Counted from the first letter of the stretch, positions 49,462 to 58,199 are shown. The stretch: DNA of 64,000 bases from an uncultured Faecalibaculum sp. (GCF_910588395.1 NZ_CAJUPA010000008.1:1-64000); one strand, 5' to 3'. A program made the numbers and translations. The notes: generated by a model not told the origin, from the sequence alone.

Positions 49462-50289
49462 ATGGAAGAACGGCTTGTGTTGCAGGCAGACAGACAGGAA
49501 TCCCTGGAACAGCATCTGAAACGGATCCCCGGATTGTCCCGGCGGCAGATCTCCCGGCTGAAATTCCTTGCCGGCGGTCTCCGGGTCAACGGCAGCTCTG
49601 TCCGGGCCACGCATCCGCTGCAACCCGGCGATCAGATCTCGCTGTATCTCCATGAAACCGCCTGTCGTCAGCCAGTCCCGTATGCCATTCTGTACGAAGA
49701 CCAGCTGCTGCTGGTGGTGGACAAACCGGCAGGATTGGTGGTGCATCCATCCCCGGGCCATGAAACGGATTCCATGCAGACTGTGCTGGAAACCACGCTG
49801 AGTCATCCGCTGTATCTCAAAGGCCGGCTGGACAAGGATACCTCCGGGGTGCTGGTCTTCGGCAAAGCCGACTGGGTGCCCTCTGTGACCAGGACCGACA
49901 AACTCTACCTTGCCCTGTGCCGGGGAAATCCCGGCAGCTGCACCATCGATCAGCCCCTGGCGCTGCAGGACCGGAAAATGGTCCCTGCACCGGAAGGCTT
50001 CAGTGCCAGCACCCATATCCGGCCCATCCGCTCCATCCCTGAGGGAACCATGATTTCCGTCAGGATCGAGCACGGCAGGATGCATCAGATCCGGGCCCAT
50101 CTGGCTTCCATTGGTCATCCGCTGCTTCAGGATCCACTGTACGGCGAAGCCGGCAGCCAGGGGCGTGCCATGCTGCACTGCGTCACCTGTCGGCTGGTGC
50201 ATCCGCTGACGAAACAGACACTGGTCATTTCCAGCAGGCTGCCGGAAGACTTTCTGCATGTATCCGGCGTATCATTGCCAGTGACATGA
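49462..50289 (+). CDS. RluA-family RNA pseudouridine synthase
   Basis: 275-residue enzyme that converts uridine to pseudouridine in rRNA or tRNA. An S4-like N-terminus (GLSRRQISRLKFLAGGLRVNG) precedes the catalytic domain. The catalytic motif is GRLDKDTSGVLVFGK, with the nucleophile Asp in the place of HRLDxxTSG. The flanking blocks LLVVDKPAGLVVHPSPGH and the C-terminal MHQIRAHLASIGHPLLQDPLYG are diagnostic. The start ATG 49462 has AAAGGAG upstream. Which uridine is modified cannot be told; the motif Gly instead of His at position one is a small variation. Confidence 0.92.
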   Translation: MEERLVLQADRQESLEQHLKRIPGLSRRQISRLKFLAGGLRVNGSSVRATHPLQPGDQISLYLHETACRQPVPYAILYEDQLLLVVDKPAGLVVHPSPGHETDSMQTVLETTLSHPLYLKGRLDKDTSGVLVFGKADWVPSVTRTDKLYLALCRGNPGSCTIDQPLALQDRKMVPAPEGFSASTHIRPIRSIPEGTMISVRIEHGRMHQIRAHLASIGHPLLQDPLYGEAGSQGRAMLHCVTCRLVHPLTKQTLVISSRLPEDFLHVSGVSLPVT

Positions 50290-50331
50290 TTCCGGTCGCA
50301 GATCCTGAATCGGGATCCGGGAGGTGCATCC

Positions 50332-50934
50332 ATGGAATACCGTCTGCTGTCGCTTTTCATCGGCTATCTGTGCGGCTGCGTGCTGTTCAGTCCCATCGTG
50401 GCCAGAGCCCGGGGCAAAAACATCTATGAAGAAGGATCGGGCAATCCGGGCATGGCCAACACCGGCCGGGTGCTGGGAAAAGGCGCCGCTGCGCTGGTGC
50501 TGCTGGGAGACGGTCTGAAAACCGTTCTGGCCATTGTGATCTGCCGGCTGCTGTTTCCCGCAGCCGGCTCCATCCTCACACTGTATGCAGGACTGGGGGC
50601 AGCCCTGGGCCACTGCTATCCCTTCTGGCGTCATTTTCAGGGCGGTAAGGGCGTGGCAGTACTGGCTGTCACCTATGTCCTGTACGCACCGCTGTATGGC
50701 ATCATTTCCCTGCTCGCCGGCGGACTCTGTGTCCTGTGCCGCATGGGACTGAAATGGGGTGCAGCCATCATCTCTCTGGCTTTTTCCGTGTGTCTGGGAC
50801 TGGCCGGCAGCCGGGAAGCCTTCTTTGTCTCCCTGGCCATGGCCGCTTTGATGATTGCACGCAACAGCCGGAAAACGCTGCTGGACGCAAAAAGCAAAGA
50901 GAGCCGGTCGGCAGATGAATCCGCAGCGGAGTGA
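50332..50934 (+). CDS. plsY: Glycerol-3-phosphate acyltransferase PlsY
   Basis: 200-residue membrane enzyme that transfers an acyl group from acyl-phosphate to glycerol 3-phosphate, starting phospholipid synthesis. It has the three PlsY motifs: EEGSGNPGMANTGRVLGK, GHCYPFWRHFQGGKGVAV and a later helical block with the third motif degenerate. Five helices are predicted. The start ATG 50332 has GGGAGG upstream. It follows the pseudouridine synthase by 42 bases, probably in one transcript. The N-terminal motif ANTGR matches the family's N-x-x-R. Confidence 0.88.
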   Translation: MEYRLLSLFIGYLCGCVLFSPIVARARGKNIYEEGSGNPGMANTGRVLGKGAAALVLLGDGLKTVLAIVICRLLFPAAGSILTLYAGLGAALGHCYPFWRHFQGGKGVAVLAVTYVLYAPLYGIISLLAGGLCVLCRMGLKWGAAIISLAFSVCLGLAGSREAFFVSLAMAALMIARNSRKTLLDAKSKESRSADESAAE

Positions 50935-50961
50935 ACCGGGGCTGAATCGCCGGGGAACCGG

Positions 50962-51006
50962 AACACCGGACTGTTCTGACCGGCATCAGGACAGCCCGGT
51001 GTTTTT
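50962..51006 (+). terminator. Terminator after plsY
   Basis: AACACCGG-A-CTGT-T-CTG / CAG-G-ACAG-C-CCGGTGTT, a long nearly perfect stem followed by T5. Confidence 0.85.
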
Positions 51007-51039
51007 CACACATGGACACATTCTCCCCCAGATGCGATA

Positions 51040-52077
51040 ATGAGCCACATGAAACGAAACGCGGTTTTTCACGTCACATTCGGCACCATTCTGGGCACCG
51101 CCCTGGTCTTCAGCCTCGTGTACTGGGGCCTGCCCTGGATCCTGGAGTATTTCGGCTATCCCCCGGATCTGCTGCTTGATCAGACCATGCGGCTGTACTT
51201 CGGTATCCTCTGGGCCGCCGTTCACTTCATCCGCTCCGGCCTGCGGCATTCCGCCCTGGGATTTTTCGTCCGCTTCCTGCGCACCTGCCTGCTTCTGGCA
51301 GCTCTGTGCCTCAGCGGCTATTACGTCTATGAGTACCTTCTGCCCGATCATTCCATCGAGCAGTTCCGCCAGATTTTTGACCAGGCAAAGGAAGCCGTCC
51401 AGAAACAGAACATAGACCTGGAAGGCTATACCTTCACAGAACAGCGGGAAGGCCTGCCGGAAGTCGGCGTCAAAGCCGCTCTCTCCGAAGAAGAAATCCG
51501 GCAGATGCTGGAAGCAAACGTCTATGCCCTCCCGGACTGGCTCCTCCAGCAGACCAATGTGATCCGGATCCTGGACGATGCAGCCTTCAGACAGGCCATG
51601 GCCGAACACAACATTCAGTCATCGGGTCTTGTCGCCGGTTTTTCCACCTATTCCTACACTGACAACGGCTCCGGTCTTCTGGAAAGCAATCACGACGAAG
51701 AAGTCTTCCTGCGCCTGGAAAGCCTGGAAGCTGCCACCACCGCCCACGAACTCACCCACTGCTTTGACTTTGAACATGACATCACGCAGAAAAACGCCGA
51801 CAGTGACTACACGGAAACTGTCCGCCAGGTCTATGCACAGCAGCCTGCTCTGATCTCTGCCTACGGCGCCATGGACATCAGTGAGTTTTTCGCTGAAGCC
51901 GGATCTCTGTACATCATGAATCCCGCGCTTCTGCAGCAGAAAAGCCCAGAGCTGTATCAGGTGTTCGAAGCCCTCTATGGCCCGGCACAGGAGAGTATTC
52001 AGCAGCAGGAATCATTTGATCTGATGGAGTGGCTGCAGAACATTCAGTGGCCGGATCTCTCCAGTCTGCATCTGTAG
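51040..52077 (+). CDS. Membrane-anchored HExxH metallopeptidase-like protein
   Basis: 345 residues. Three hydrophobic segments at the N-terminus (about 12-36, 50-65 and 75-100) anchor it; the rest is presumed extracellular. Zinc motif HELTH at 236-240 is in TTAHELTHCFDFEHD, and a downstream acidic motif ISEFFAEAGSLYI (Glu282 or Glu286) could supply the third metal ligand. This spacing recalls the ATLF (lethal-factor C-terminal-like) clan, but I cannot place it in a named family. The ATG at 51040 has no clear ribosome site; 51049 is an alternative. Single gene between two terminators. Confidence 0.7.
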   Translation: MSHMKRNAVFHVTFGTILGTALVFSLVYWGLPWILEYFGYPPDLLLDQTMRLYFGILWAAVHFIRSGLRHSALGFFVRFLRTCLLLAALCLSGYYVYEYLLPDHSIEQFRQIFDQAKEAVQKQNIDLEGYTFTEQREGLPEVGVKAALSEEEIRQMLEANVYALPDWLLQQTNVIRILDDAAFRQAMAEHNIQSSGLVAGFSTYSYTDNGSGLLESNHDEEVFLRLESLEAATTAHELTHCFDFEHDITQKNADSDYTETVRQVYAQQPALISAYGAMDISEFFAEAGSLYIMNPALLQQKSPELYQVFEALYGPAQESIQQQESFDLMEWLQNIQWPDLSSLHL

Positions 52078-52125
52078 CCTGCCGATGGGCTGCCTGTCGG
52101 CAGCCATGACAGGGCGTATACAGGA

Positions 52126-52174
52126 AAAGCGGGAATCTGTCTCCACGGATTTGGAGCGGATTCCCGCTTTTTAT
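52126..52174. terminator. Bidirectional terminator between convergent genes
   Basis: AAAAGCGGGAATC / GATTCCCGCTTTT, 13-base perfect stem, between the peptidase and flavodoxin-like genes. Confidence 0.85.
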
Positions 52175-52193
52175 GCGCGTAAAATTATGATGT

Positions 52194-52769
52194 TCAGCTT
52201 TCCTGTCGCCTGTCCAGATCTTCCAGTGTGGTTCTGGTTTCCGTGATCCATGCCGAGATATCCGCATCGCCGGGATCCTGACTGAATCCCTTTGCCTGCT
52301 GCCAGCCTTTCCGGATGCCGAAGCTGTCCAGAATCTCTTCGGCCTTGTCGGCTTCCTTTTGGGAGGCGATGGTGAAGGGAAACCAGGTTTTGTCCTTGAT
52401 GTTGTTCTCCATCAGAAACAGCTGGGAAGGCTGTGCCGGTTCACCATACCAGATGGGAAAGCCGAAATAAATAACAGAATAGGCGCCCCAGTTATCGGGC
52501 ACCGTCTGCTTCAGCTTGAAGTCGTCCGAGCGCAGTTCCCCGATTTCTTCCACGGTCAGCGGTTCATGATTCAGCAGTTCTGCAAAATCCCGGTCTGTTT
52601 CGATCTCGAAGAGATCTGCATCCAGTTCTTTGGCAGTTTTCTCTGCGATTTCCTCCACACCATCATCCAGGGAATAGTACACCACCAGAGATTTTTCGGA
52701 AGGAGCCGAAGAACAGCCGGCAACCAGAAACAGGGCTGCCAGAAGCAATGCCAGAATGCGCCTGCCCAT
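52194..52769 (-). CDS. Flavodoxin-like lipoprotein
   Basis: 191 residues with a lipoprotein signal (lipobox LVAGC, Cys19) and a flavodoxin fold: LVVYYSLDDGVEEIAEKTAKEL replaces the usual phosphate-binding loop S-x-T/S-G-N-T, and VIYFGFPIWYGEPAQPSQLFL is the FMN-ring region. Extracytoplasmic flavodoxin-like lipoproteins are common in gut Bacillota, but the role is unknown. The phosphate loop (SLDDGVEE) has lost the typical Thr/Ser-Gly-Asn, so FMN binding may be weak or lost. It overlaps the preceding small gene by one base. Confidence 0.82.
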   Translation of the reverse strand: MGRRILALLLAALFLVAGCSSAPSEKSLVVYYSLDDGVEEIAEKTAKELDADLFEIETDRDFAELLNHEPLTVEEIGELRSDDFKLKQTVPDNWGAYSVIYFGFPIWYGEPAQPSQLFLMENNIKDKTWFPFTIASQKEADKAEEILDSFGIRKGWQQAKGFSQDPGDADISAWITETRTTLEDLDRRQES

Positions 52770-52981
52770 CAGTAGTCCACCGTGCCTTCCAGCATATCCG
52801 CCTGGGATTTGCTTTCTTCGGAAAACGGATCCATGTCATCAATCATCTGTGACTGCTGCAGGGACTGTTCGGAAACCGGCTTGTCACTTACCGGTCCTGT
52901 TTTCTGCCATAACAGACTGAAGACGATCAGTGCGGCTACAGCGATGGCGACTGCAATCAACAGCCATTTCCAGAGTTTCAT
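52769..52981 (-). CDS. Small single-helix membrane protein upstream of the flavodoxin-like lipoprotein
   Basis: 70 residues: KLWKWLLIAVAIAVAALIVF forms one membrane helix near the N-terminus, followed by a polar extracytoplasmic tail rich in Ser, Gln and acidic residues. The start follows GAGGAGG, and its stop shares a base with the next gene's start, so the two proteins are co-translated and may work together at the outer face of the membrane. No family recognised. Confidence 0.7.
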   Translation of the reverse strand: MKLWKWLLIAVAIAVAALIVFSLLWQKTGPVSDKPVSEQSLQQSQMIDDMDPFSEESKSQADMLEGTVDY

Positions 52982-53002
52982 AGCAACCTCCTCAGCGTTA
53001 TC

Positions 53003-53545
53003 TTAACTTTCCAGGTAGATTGTCCCCTGTAATGGAGCAACACATTTATAGGTATGTGGCACTTCACCGTTCAGAGTAAAGTAAACGATTGCAGTTGCTT
53101 GCAATGTGGTGGGGTTCTGATAGTAAATGTTGTTTACAACAATAATCGAATTGCTTACAGAAGTCTTGCAATTGAAGCCAGATACGCTATATCCACCAAC
53201 AATATAACCTCCGACAATGATGTCGATCGTGTACCAGTAAGACAAGAAAGAGAATGATCTTTTATTCTCGACGTAATTTGAACCAGCAAAAGGATTTATT
53301 GAATTATTATCATCAATATAGTTCGTTATTACAACTTCAGCACCAGTTTGAGCAAACGTATCATTAATTCTTTGTTCAAGGGCTTCTTCCGAGATGTCTG
53401 CTGGTACACTAATTTCTGTAGCTTTGAGAACGGATCCAACTTCTTCCTCGGTGGGGTTAGCGTGAATCTGATACGGAATTAAACTGGTACAGAAAAGGCA
53501 AATCATAGTCATAAAGGAAAACAGGACCTTACTAATTTTTTTCAT
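53003..53545 (-). CDS. Secreted protein of unknown function
   Basis: 180 residues with a clear signal peptide (MKKISKVLFSFMTMICLFCT..., cleavage probably after IHA at about residue 29). The mature part is rich in Asn, Tyr, Ile and Val, as in beta-rich surface proteins. It ends EVPHTYKCVAPLQGTIYLE, matching the VPxTYx4PLxGTxY pattern at the end of the secreted protein at 20974-21717. AT-rich relative to neighbours, so likely acquired. The next downstream genes belong to a separate small operon 21 bases away. No family recognised. Confidence 0.7.
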   Translation of the reverse strand: MKKISKVLFSFMTMICLFCTSLIPYQIHANPTEEEVGSVLKATEISVPADISEEALEQRINDTFAQTGAEVVITNYIDDNNSINPFAGSNYVENKRSFSFLSYWYTIDIIVGGYIVGGYSVSGFNCKTSVSNSIIVVNNIYYQNPTTLQATAIVYFTLNGEVPHTYKCVAPLQGTIYLES

Positions 53546-53593
53546 AATTATCTTTCTTTCAAATCAAATTGCCACTAACGAAATATAGGAGTA

Positions 53594-53764
53594 TTAAGCA
53601 TTAGTAGCCGACTGTTTAAGTTGATCATGAAGCCATTGAGGTTCCAATCCACCAATGCAGTCTCGTCCCTTTGTTCTCTCAAACTGCTTTATACGCAAAT
53701 ACTTCTTTGTATACAAATACCAGCGTATCAGCCAGCGAAAGAGATTATATTTGTCATATCCCAA
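53594..53764 (-). pseudogene. Short protein-like open frame, probable gene remnant
   Basis: 56 codons from a TTG read LFRWLIRWYLYTKKYLRIKQ and then FERTKGRDCIGGLEPQWLHD, a composition typical of a real protein end. There is no ATG or ribosome site, and a TGA lies in frame two codons upstream. I cannot assign it. It suggests that the AT-rich region holds the tail of a lost gene. Confidence 0.35.
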
Positions 53765-54075
53765 ATGAAATCACAATTACAATTCTTTCCGAAAGCGCTT
53801 CCTTAATCAAATCTTATCATAGTTTCAATTACATTCAAGAGTGATACGCGAAATATTCTATTGTATCATATCACTAAACTATTTTAATATTATCGTTTAT
53901 AATCCATGAACAGTTAGATGTACAAGTTCTGTGAATACTTTCCAGATTATAAATGGTCTTTGGTTCTGCATACTCCACAGGAAAACAGCCAGAATCAAAG
54001 GACTCTGGCTGTTATCTGCAACTCCATGGCAGAAGCTCGCTCCTGCACCTATGCATAAATCTGAAGGCAATGAAG
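53765..54075. other. AT-rich intergenic region
   Basis: 311 bases with no supported gene. It contains many A/T runs and, at its right end, the terminator of the phosphoesterase gene (53984-54013). Confidence 0.5.
53984..54013 (-). terminator. Terminator of the phosphoesterase operon
   Basis: AACAGCCAGA / TCTGGCTGTT, perfect ten-base stem with TTTTC after it on the minus strand. Confidence 0.75.
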
Positions 54076-54729
54076 TCAGACTCCTGCTTCTTTTCCGCTG
54101 ACGCCCTGCCTTTCATCGGCATCTTCGGGGATTTCCAGATCCAGGACATACTTGCCGAAGGCATTCACGGTTTTCGTGTTCTCCAGCATGGAGACCCGGG
54201 ACATCTGTCCGTCGTAGCTCAGATGCATGTGACCGTAGAAAAACCAGGAAGGGCGGTACTTCTCAATCAGGCGGTTGAAGCAGGGAAACCCCTCATGAGC
54301 GCCTTTGCCGTCGCCGTGACCTTTGGCCGGAGAGTGGGTCACCAGCACATCAAACCTCTTTTTCCGCCAGAGGGGATACCAGAGTTTCCGGATCCGTTTC
54401 TCCATTTCCTGTTCGGTGTACTGGAACGGGCCTTTTTTGTACCGCCGGCTGCCGCCCAGGCCCAGAAACCGGATGCCCTGGTACTCGAAGATCTCATCTT
54501 CGATGCAGATGCAGCCTTCCGGGGGATTCGTGACGTATTTCTCGTCGTGATTGCCGCAGACATAAAGAAGGGGACCGTTGAACATCGTGGCGAGAAAACT
54601 CAGATACCGGGCGGGGAGATCGCCGCAGGAGATGATCAGATCGATGTCCTGCAGCATGGAGCGGTCAAAGTGATCGTACAGGGCACGGTCCACTTCGTCG
54701 GATAGGACCAGGACCCTGAGGCGCTTCAT
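54076..54729 (-). CDS. Calcineurin-like metallophosphoesterase
   Basis: 217-residue phosphoesterase. Motifs present are IISCGDLPA (GD), YVCGNHDEK (GNHD), LVTHSP and FFYGHMHLS (GHxH). The first motif, usually D-x-H, reads LSDEVD with Glu in place of His, so one metal ligand is changed. It overlaps the ParB-like/BMP gene by four bases (ATGA) and is its only operon partner, so a nucleotide or nucleoside-related substrate could be considered. This is inference. Confidence 0.85.
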   Translation of the reverse strand: MKRLRVLVLSDEVDRALYDHFDRSMLQDIDLIISCGDLPARYLSFLATMFNGPLLYVCGNHDEKYVTNPPEGCICIEDEIFEYQGIRFLGLGGSRRYKKGPFQYTEQEMEKRIRKLWYPLWRKKRFDVLVTHSPAKGHGDGKGAHEGFPCFNRLIEKYRPSWFFYGHMHLSYDGQMSRVSMLENTKTVNAFGKYVLDLEIPEDADERQGVSGKEAGV

Positions 54730-56612
54730 GCAGACTCCTTTACCCGGGAAATGCCATGGGTGCGGATGACGCCGGAGGCATCATCGGTGAATTCGTCCAG
54801 ACCGGGGATGGATCCCACGATGTTGGACAGCAGCCAGTCCATGTCCATGAGCTGTTCCGGAGACAGCGTTTCGCCCTGATGACAGCGGATCTGCCCTTCC
54901 TGATCCTTCAGCTCATCCCGGAAGGGCTGCAGTCCGTGGCGGAGGTTTTCCCGGACAATGCCAATGAGCCGTCTGGTCTGCTCCGGTACCACGTTTGTCA
55001 TTTCCAGGTCGATCATGCCATTGGACACGCCCCACCAGTAGTTCACGGAACGTCCGCCTTCACCGTGTTCCTCGTTCCAGCGGCGGTTGCGGATGCGCTG
55101 CATCATCTTCGTGTAGAACTGTCCCCAGTATTCCAGATCATAGGTCACTTTCACGAACTGCCCGTGGCGCAGATCGTACAGGCCGAATTCCCGGCTGGTG
55201 ATCACATTGGGATCGAAGTCGATGCCCGCAATGAACAGCAGATCCGCGTCCCGGGGAATCTGTCCGGCGCTTTTTGTGGTGGTGGACCAGTCCAGATACA
55301 CCCGGGCTTCCGGGTTGGTCATCAGGGCACCCAGGGCAAAGGCGTTCAGACTGGCGATGGAGCCGTAGATCGGGTAGTCCGCCAGATAGCCGATGTGGCC
55401 GGAGACCGTGAGGATCCCGGCGATCATTCCCGATAGAAACTGCGATTCGTAACGGCGGCCGAAATAGGTGCGGATGTGACCGGTGAGGGTATTGAGACTG
55501 CAGTTGAACATCTTGATGTCCGGATGCGCGGCGCCGAAACGGATGCTGGAACGAAGCATTTCAGGGCTGGTGGTGAAGATCACGTTATAGCCCTGTTTCA
55601 GGGCTTCTTCCATGGCTTCCATTTCCTGTTCCGGTGTGTTGACTTCAAACCAGGCTCTGGTGTCGATTTCCGGCATTTCCTGATTCAGATACGCCCGGCC
55701 TTGTTCATGATGGCGGGTCCAGGCGCTGGTTTCGGGATTCCGCCGGTGAATGAACGCCGCCCGGGGTTCGCCGTAGAGCCGGGAGAGCAGGGACTTCCGG
55801 TCTTCTTCCGTGCCGGTTTCCAGCTGTGCCCGGGGTTTTTCGGGCCAAACAGAGAAATCCTCCCAGACTTTCTTCACCTGCTGTTCCAGCTGGCCGTTGC
55901 CGATTTCTTCAAAATCCTTCAGTCCGTAGATTTCCAGAAACAGCAGGAAGGCATCTGCTGCGGGGATCTGCAGCTGGCTGCCGCCGAGTTTGAGGAAAAT
56001 CTGCGAAAACCGGTTCCAGGCAGATTTCACATCCTCCCGCAGCGTCTGATCCCAGGGTCTGTCGTCTGTGCCCAGCACCACATCCAGCCGTTTCCAGCTG
56101 CCCGGGGTGGAGAACCGCAGCCAGGACACACCGGTTTTTTCCTGGGCTTCCAGAGACTCGAAATAAGCCTCGGCTTTGGGAGAGTGGTCGTTTTCCGGGA
56201 TCAGCCTGATGACTTTGGCCAGGATTTCCGGTGCCTGGAGGTATTTCAGGACAGAAACCCGTTTGTTGCCTTCCTGTACATAATACTGACCCAGGTACTC
56301 CACACAGATGATCGGTTCCCGGATCCCTTCTTCCAGCTGGGCTTCATAGAGCCTGGTCCATTTTCCGGCAAATTCGCTGCCGGGCTCCAGCAGGGGCATG
56401 AAATCCGCGGCGAAGGAATTGGTCCGCCCCCGGGTCCGGGTGCCCGTCACGGCTTCCAGCGGAATGGAACCTGCGGGCAGTTCCTGCGTTTTGAGAATTT
56501 TCAGCTGCTGGTCCTCCAGCGCCGGCAGATAGGGGTCCAGACCCTGCGCCGAGCGGTTTTTCACACACCGCAGACCGGCTTTGCGCGCGGCTTCATATGC
56601 TTCCAGGGACAT
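54726..56612 (-). CDS. Fusion of a ParB-like domain and a BMP/PnrA-like domain
   Basis: 628 residues, no signal peptide or lipobox, so presumably cytoplasmic. Residues about 85-140 carry a ParB/sulfiredoxin-type motif, EPIICVEYLGQYYVQEGNKRVSVLKYLQ (EGNKR at 114-118). The middle (about 140-280) is unassigned. Residues about 285-490 resemble the periplasmic-binding-protein fold of BMP/PnrA nucleoside-binding lipoproteins: YNVIFTTSPEMLRSSIRFGAAHPDIKMFNCS, then RYESQFLSGMIAGILTVSGHIGYLADYPIYGSIASLNAFALGA. A binding domain normally outside the cell is thus fused to a ParB-like domain inside it. It overlaps a metallophosphoesterase. Function unknown. Confidence 0.75.
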   Translation of the reverse strand: MSLEAYEAARKAGLRCVKNRSAQGLDPYLPALEDQQLKILKTQELPAGSIPLEAVTGTRTRGRTNSFAADFMPLLEPGSEFAGKWTRLYEAQLEEGIREPIICVEYLGQYYVQEGNKRVSVLKYLQAPEILAKVIRLIPENDHSPKAEAYFESLEAQEKTGVSWLRFSTPGSWKRLDVVLGTDDRPWDQTLREDVKSAWNRFSQIFLKLGGSQLQIPAADAFLLFLEIYGLKDFEEIGNGQLEQQVKKVWEDFSVWPEKPRAQLETGTEEDRKSLLSRLYGEPRAAFIHRRNPETSAWTRHHEQGRAYLNQEMPEIDTRAWFEVNTPEQEMEAMEEALKQGYNVIFTTSPEMLRSSIRFGAAHPDIKMFNCSLNTLTGHIRTYFGRRYESQFLSGMIAGILTVSGHIGYLADYPIYGSIASLNAFALGALMTNPEARVYLDWSTTTKSAGQIPRDADLLFIAGIDFDPNVITSREFGLYDLRHGQFVKVTYDLEYWGQFYTKMMQRIRNRRWNEEHGEGGRSVNYWWGVSNGMIDLEMTNVVPEQTRRLIGIVRENLRHGLQPFRDELKDQEGQIRCHQGETLSPEQLMDMDWLLSNIVGSIPGLDEFTDDASGVIRTHGISRVKESA

Positions 56613-56798
56613 AGAGTTCCTCCTTTTCTGTATCGTCTGTCTTTATTTTATGCTCTGTCCCGGCGGAATGAGACGGGACAGACTTCCGGCTTTGTTTCAA
56701 ACCGGCAGGAGTGATCTGCCACGGCAGCCAGATCCGCCAGCCCGGAGTGAGACGCCAGAGTTTCATGATCTGTTCTTCGGGAATAACAGCCAGAAAAA

Positions 56799-56828
56799 CA
56801 CCCGGAGTTTCTGCCAGAACACCGGGTG
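56799..56828 (-). terminator. Terminator of the MATE gene
   Basis: CACCCGG / CCGGGTG stem. On the minus strand it ends in GTTTTTC. Confidence 0.7.
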
Positions 56829-56834
56829 CTGTCT

Positions 56835-58199
56835 TCAGCTGGCCGCCGGGCGGTGATACAGGGGTCTGACCTGAGTGCGGATCACCTTGCGCAGGCCCAG
56901 GGCAGTGACCGTGACGGAGATCACCTCCGCCAGCGGGAACGCCAGCCACACCAGATTGAGATTGCCGGTCTGTGCCAGCAGCCAGGCCAGGGGAATCAGC
57001 GCCCCCAGCTGGCGGATGATGGATACCCACATGGCGATCATGCCGTGGCCCATGGCCTGGAAGAAGGAACCGCAGATGATGCCGAAGCCTGCCGGCACAA
57101 AGCACAGGGAAATGATCCGCAGAGCCGGAATCCCGATGGCTTTCATGTTGTCGCTGGCCTGGAACAGATCCAGAAACAGACCCGGCAGCAGCTGAAACAG
57201 CAGCAGTCCCACTGTCATGATGCCCAGGGCATAGGCGATGGCCAGCTTCAGCGTCCGCAGGATCCTCTCCGGCTTGCCGGCGCCATAGTTGTAGGCCACA
57301 ATGGGCACCATGCCGTTGTTCAGCCCGAAGATGGGCATGAAGACAAAGCTCTGGAGTTTGAAGTAGACACCCAGCACTGCGGCGGCTGTGGTGGAGAAGG
57401 CGATCAGGATCTGGTTCAGGCAGAAGGTCATGATGCTGCCGATGGACTGCAGAATGATCGACGGCAGTCCCACGCTGTAGATGTGCCGGATGATGTCGCC
57501 CCGGGGCCGGAAGTGCCGGAAGCCGATCTGAATCTCCCTGTTGAAGCATTTGTTGAACCAGATGCCCGCGGCACCACCGATGATCTGACCGGTCACCGTG
57601 GCAATGGCAGCCCCGGCTACACCCAGGGCGGGAAAGCCGCAGTATCCGAAAATCAGGATGGGATCCAGCACGATGTTGATCGCGGCGCCGGTGAGCTGAC
57701 TGATCATGGTGAGATTCGTCCGGCCGGTGGAGGCCAGGATCTTTTCGTTCATGGTCTGGAGAAACAGACCGATGCCAAACACCGACACGATCCACATATA
57801 CTGGAATCCTTCTTCGGCAATCACAGCGGAAGAAGTCTGAAAGGTGAAAAAGGGGCGGGCAATGAGCATGCCGGTCACGGCGAACAGCGCATAGCTTGCC
57901 AGGGCCAGGAAAATGCCGTTTTCCGCCGTGGCATTGGCGGATCTCTGGTCCTTTTCCCCCAGGCAGCGGGAGAGCCAGGCATTGACACCCACTCCGGTTC
58001 CCACGCCCACGGCGATCATCAGGTTCTGCCAGGGAAAGGCCAGGGAGACAGCCGTCAGGGCATCTTCCGACAGACTGGCCACATAGATGGAATCCACCAC
58101 GTTGTACAGCGCCTGCACCAGCATGGAAATCATCATGGGGATGGACATGGATATCAGCAGCCGTCCCACCGGCTGAATGCCCATTTTGTTTTCGTTCAA
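56835..58199 (-). CDS. MATE-family efflux transporter
   Basis: 454-residue antiporter of the multidrug and toxic compound extrusion family, DinF/NorM-like, with twelve predicted helices. The N-terminal block GRLLISMSIPMMISMLVQALYNVVDSIYVASLSEDALTAVSLAFP is the family start, with VGVGTGVGVNAWLSRCLGEKD following. The second half repeats the pattern after LAIAYALGIMTVG. Drug or metabolite cargo unknown. The terminator lies directly behind its stop. It precedes the BMP-fusion gene on the same strand with a 222-base gap, so probably a separate transcript. Confidence 0.93.
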   Translation of the reverse strand: MNENKMGIQPVGRLLISMSIPMMISMLVQALYNVVDSIYVASLSEDALTAVSLAFPWQNLMIAVGVGTGVGVNAWLSRCLGEKDQRSANATAENGIFLALASYALFAVTGMLIARPFFTFQTSSAVIAEEGFQYMWIVSVFGIGLFLQTMNEKILASTGRTNLTMISQLTGAAINIVLDPILIFGYCGFPALGVAGAAIATVTGQIIGGAAGIWFNKCFNREIQIGFRHFRPRGDIIRHIYSVGLPSIILQSIGSIMTFCLNQILIAFSTTAAAVLGVYFKLQSFVFMPIFGLNNGMVPIVAYNYGAGKPERILRTLKLAIAYALGIMTVGLLLFQLLPGLFLDLFQASDNMKAIGIPALRIISLCFVPAGFGIICGSFFQAMGHGMIAMWVSIIRQLGALIPLAWLLAQTGNLNLVWLAFPLAEVISVTVTALGLRKVIRTQVRPLYHRPAAS

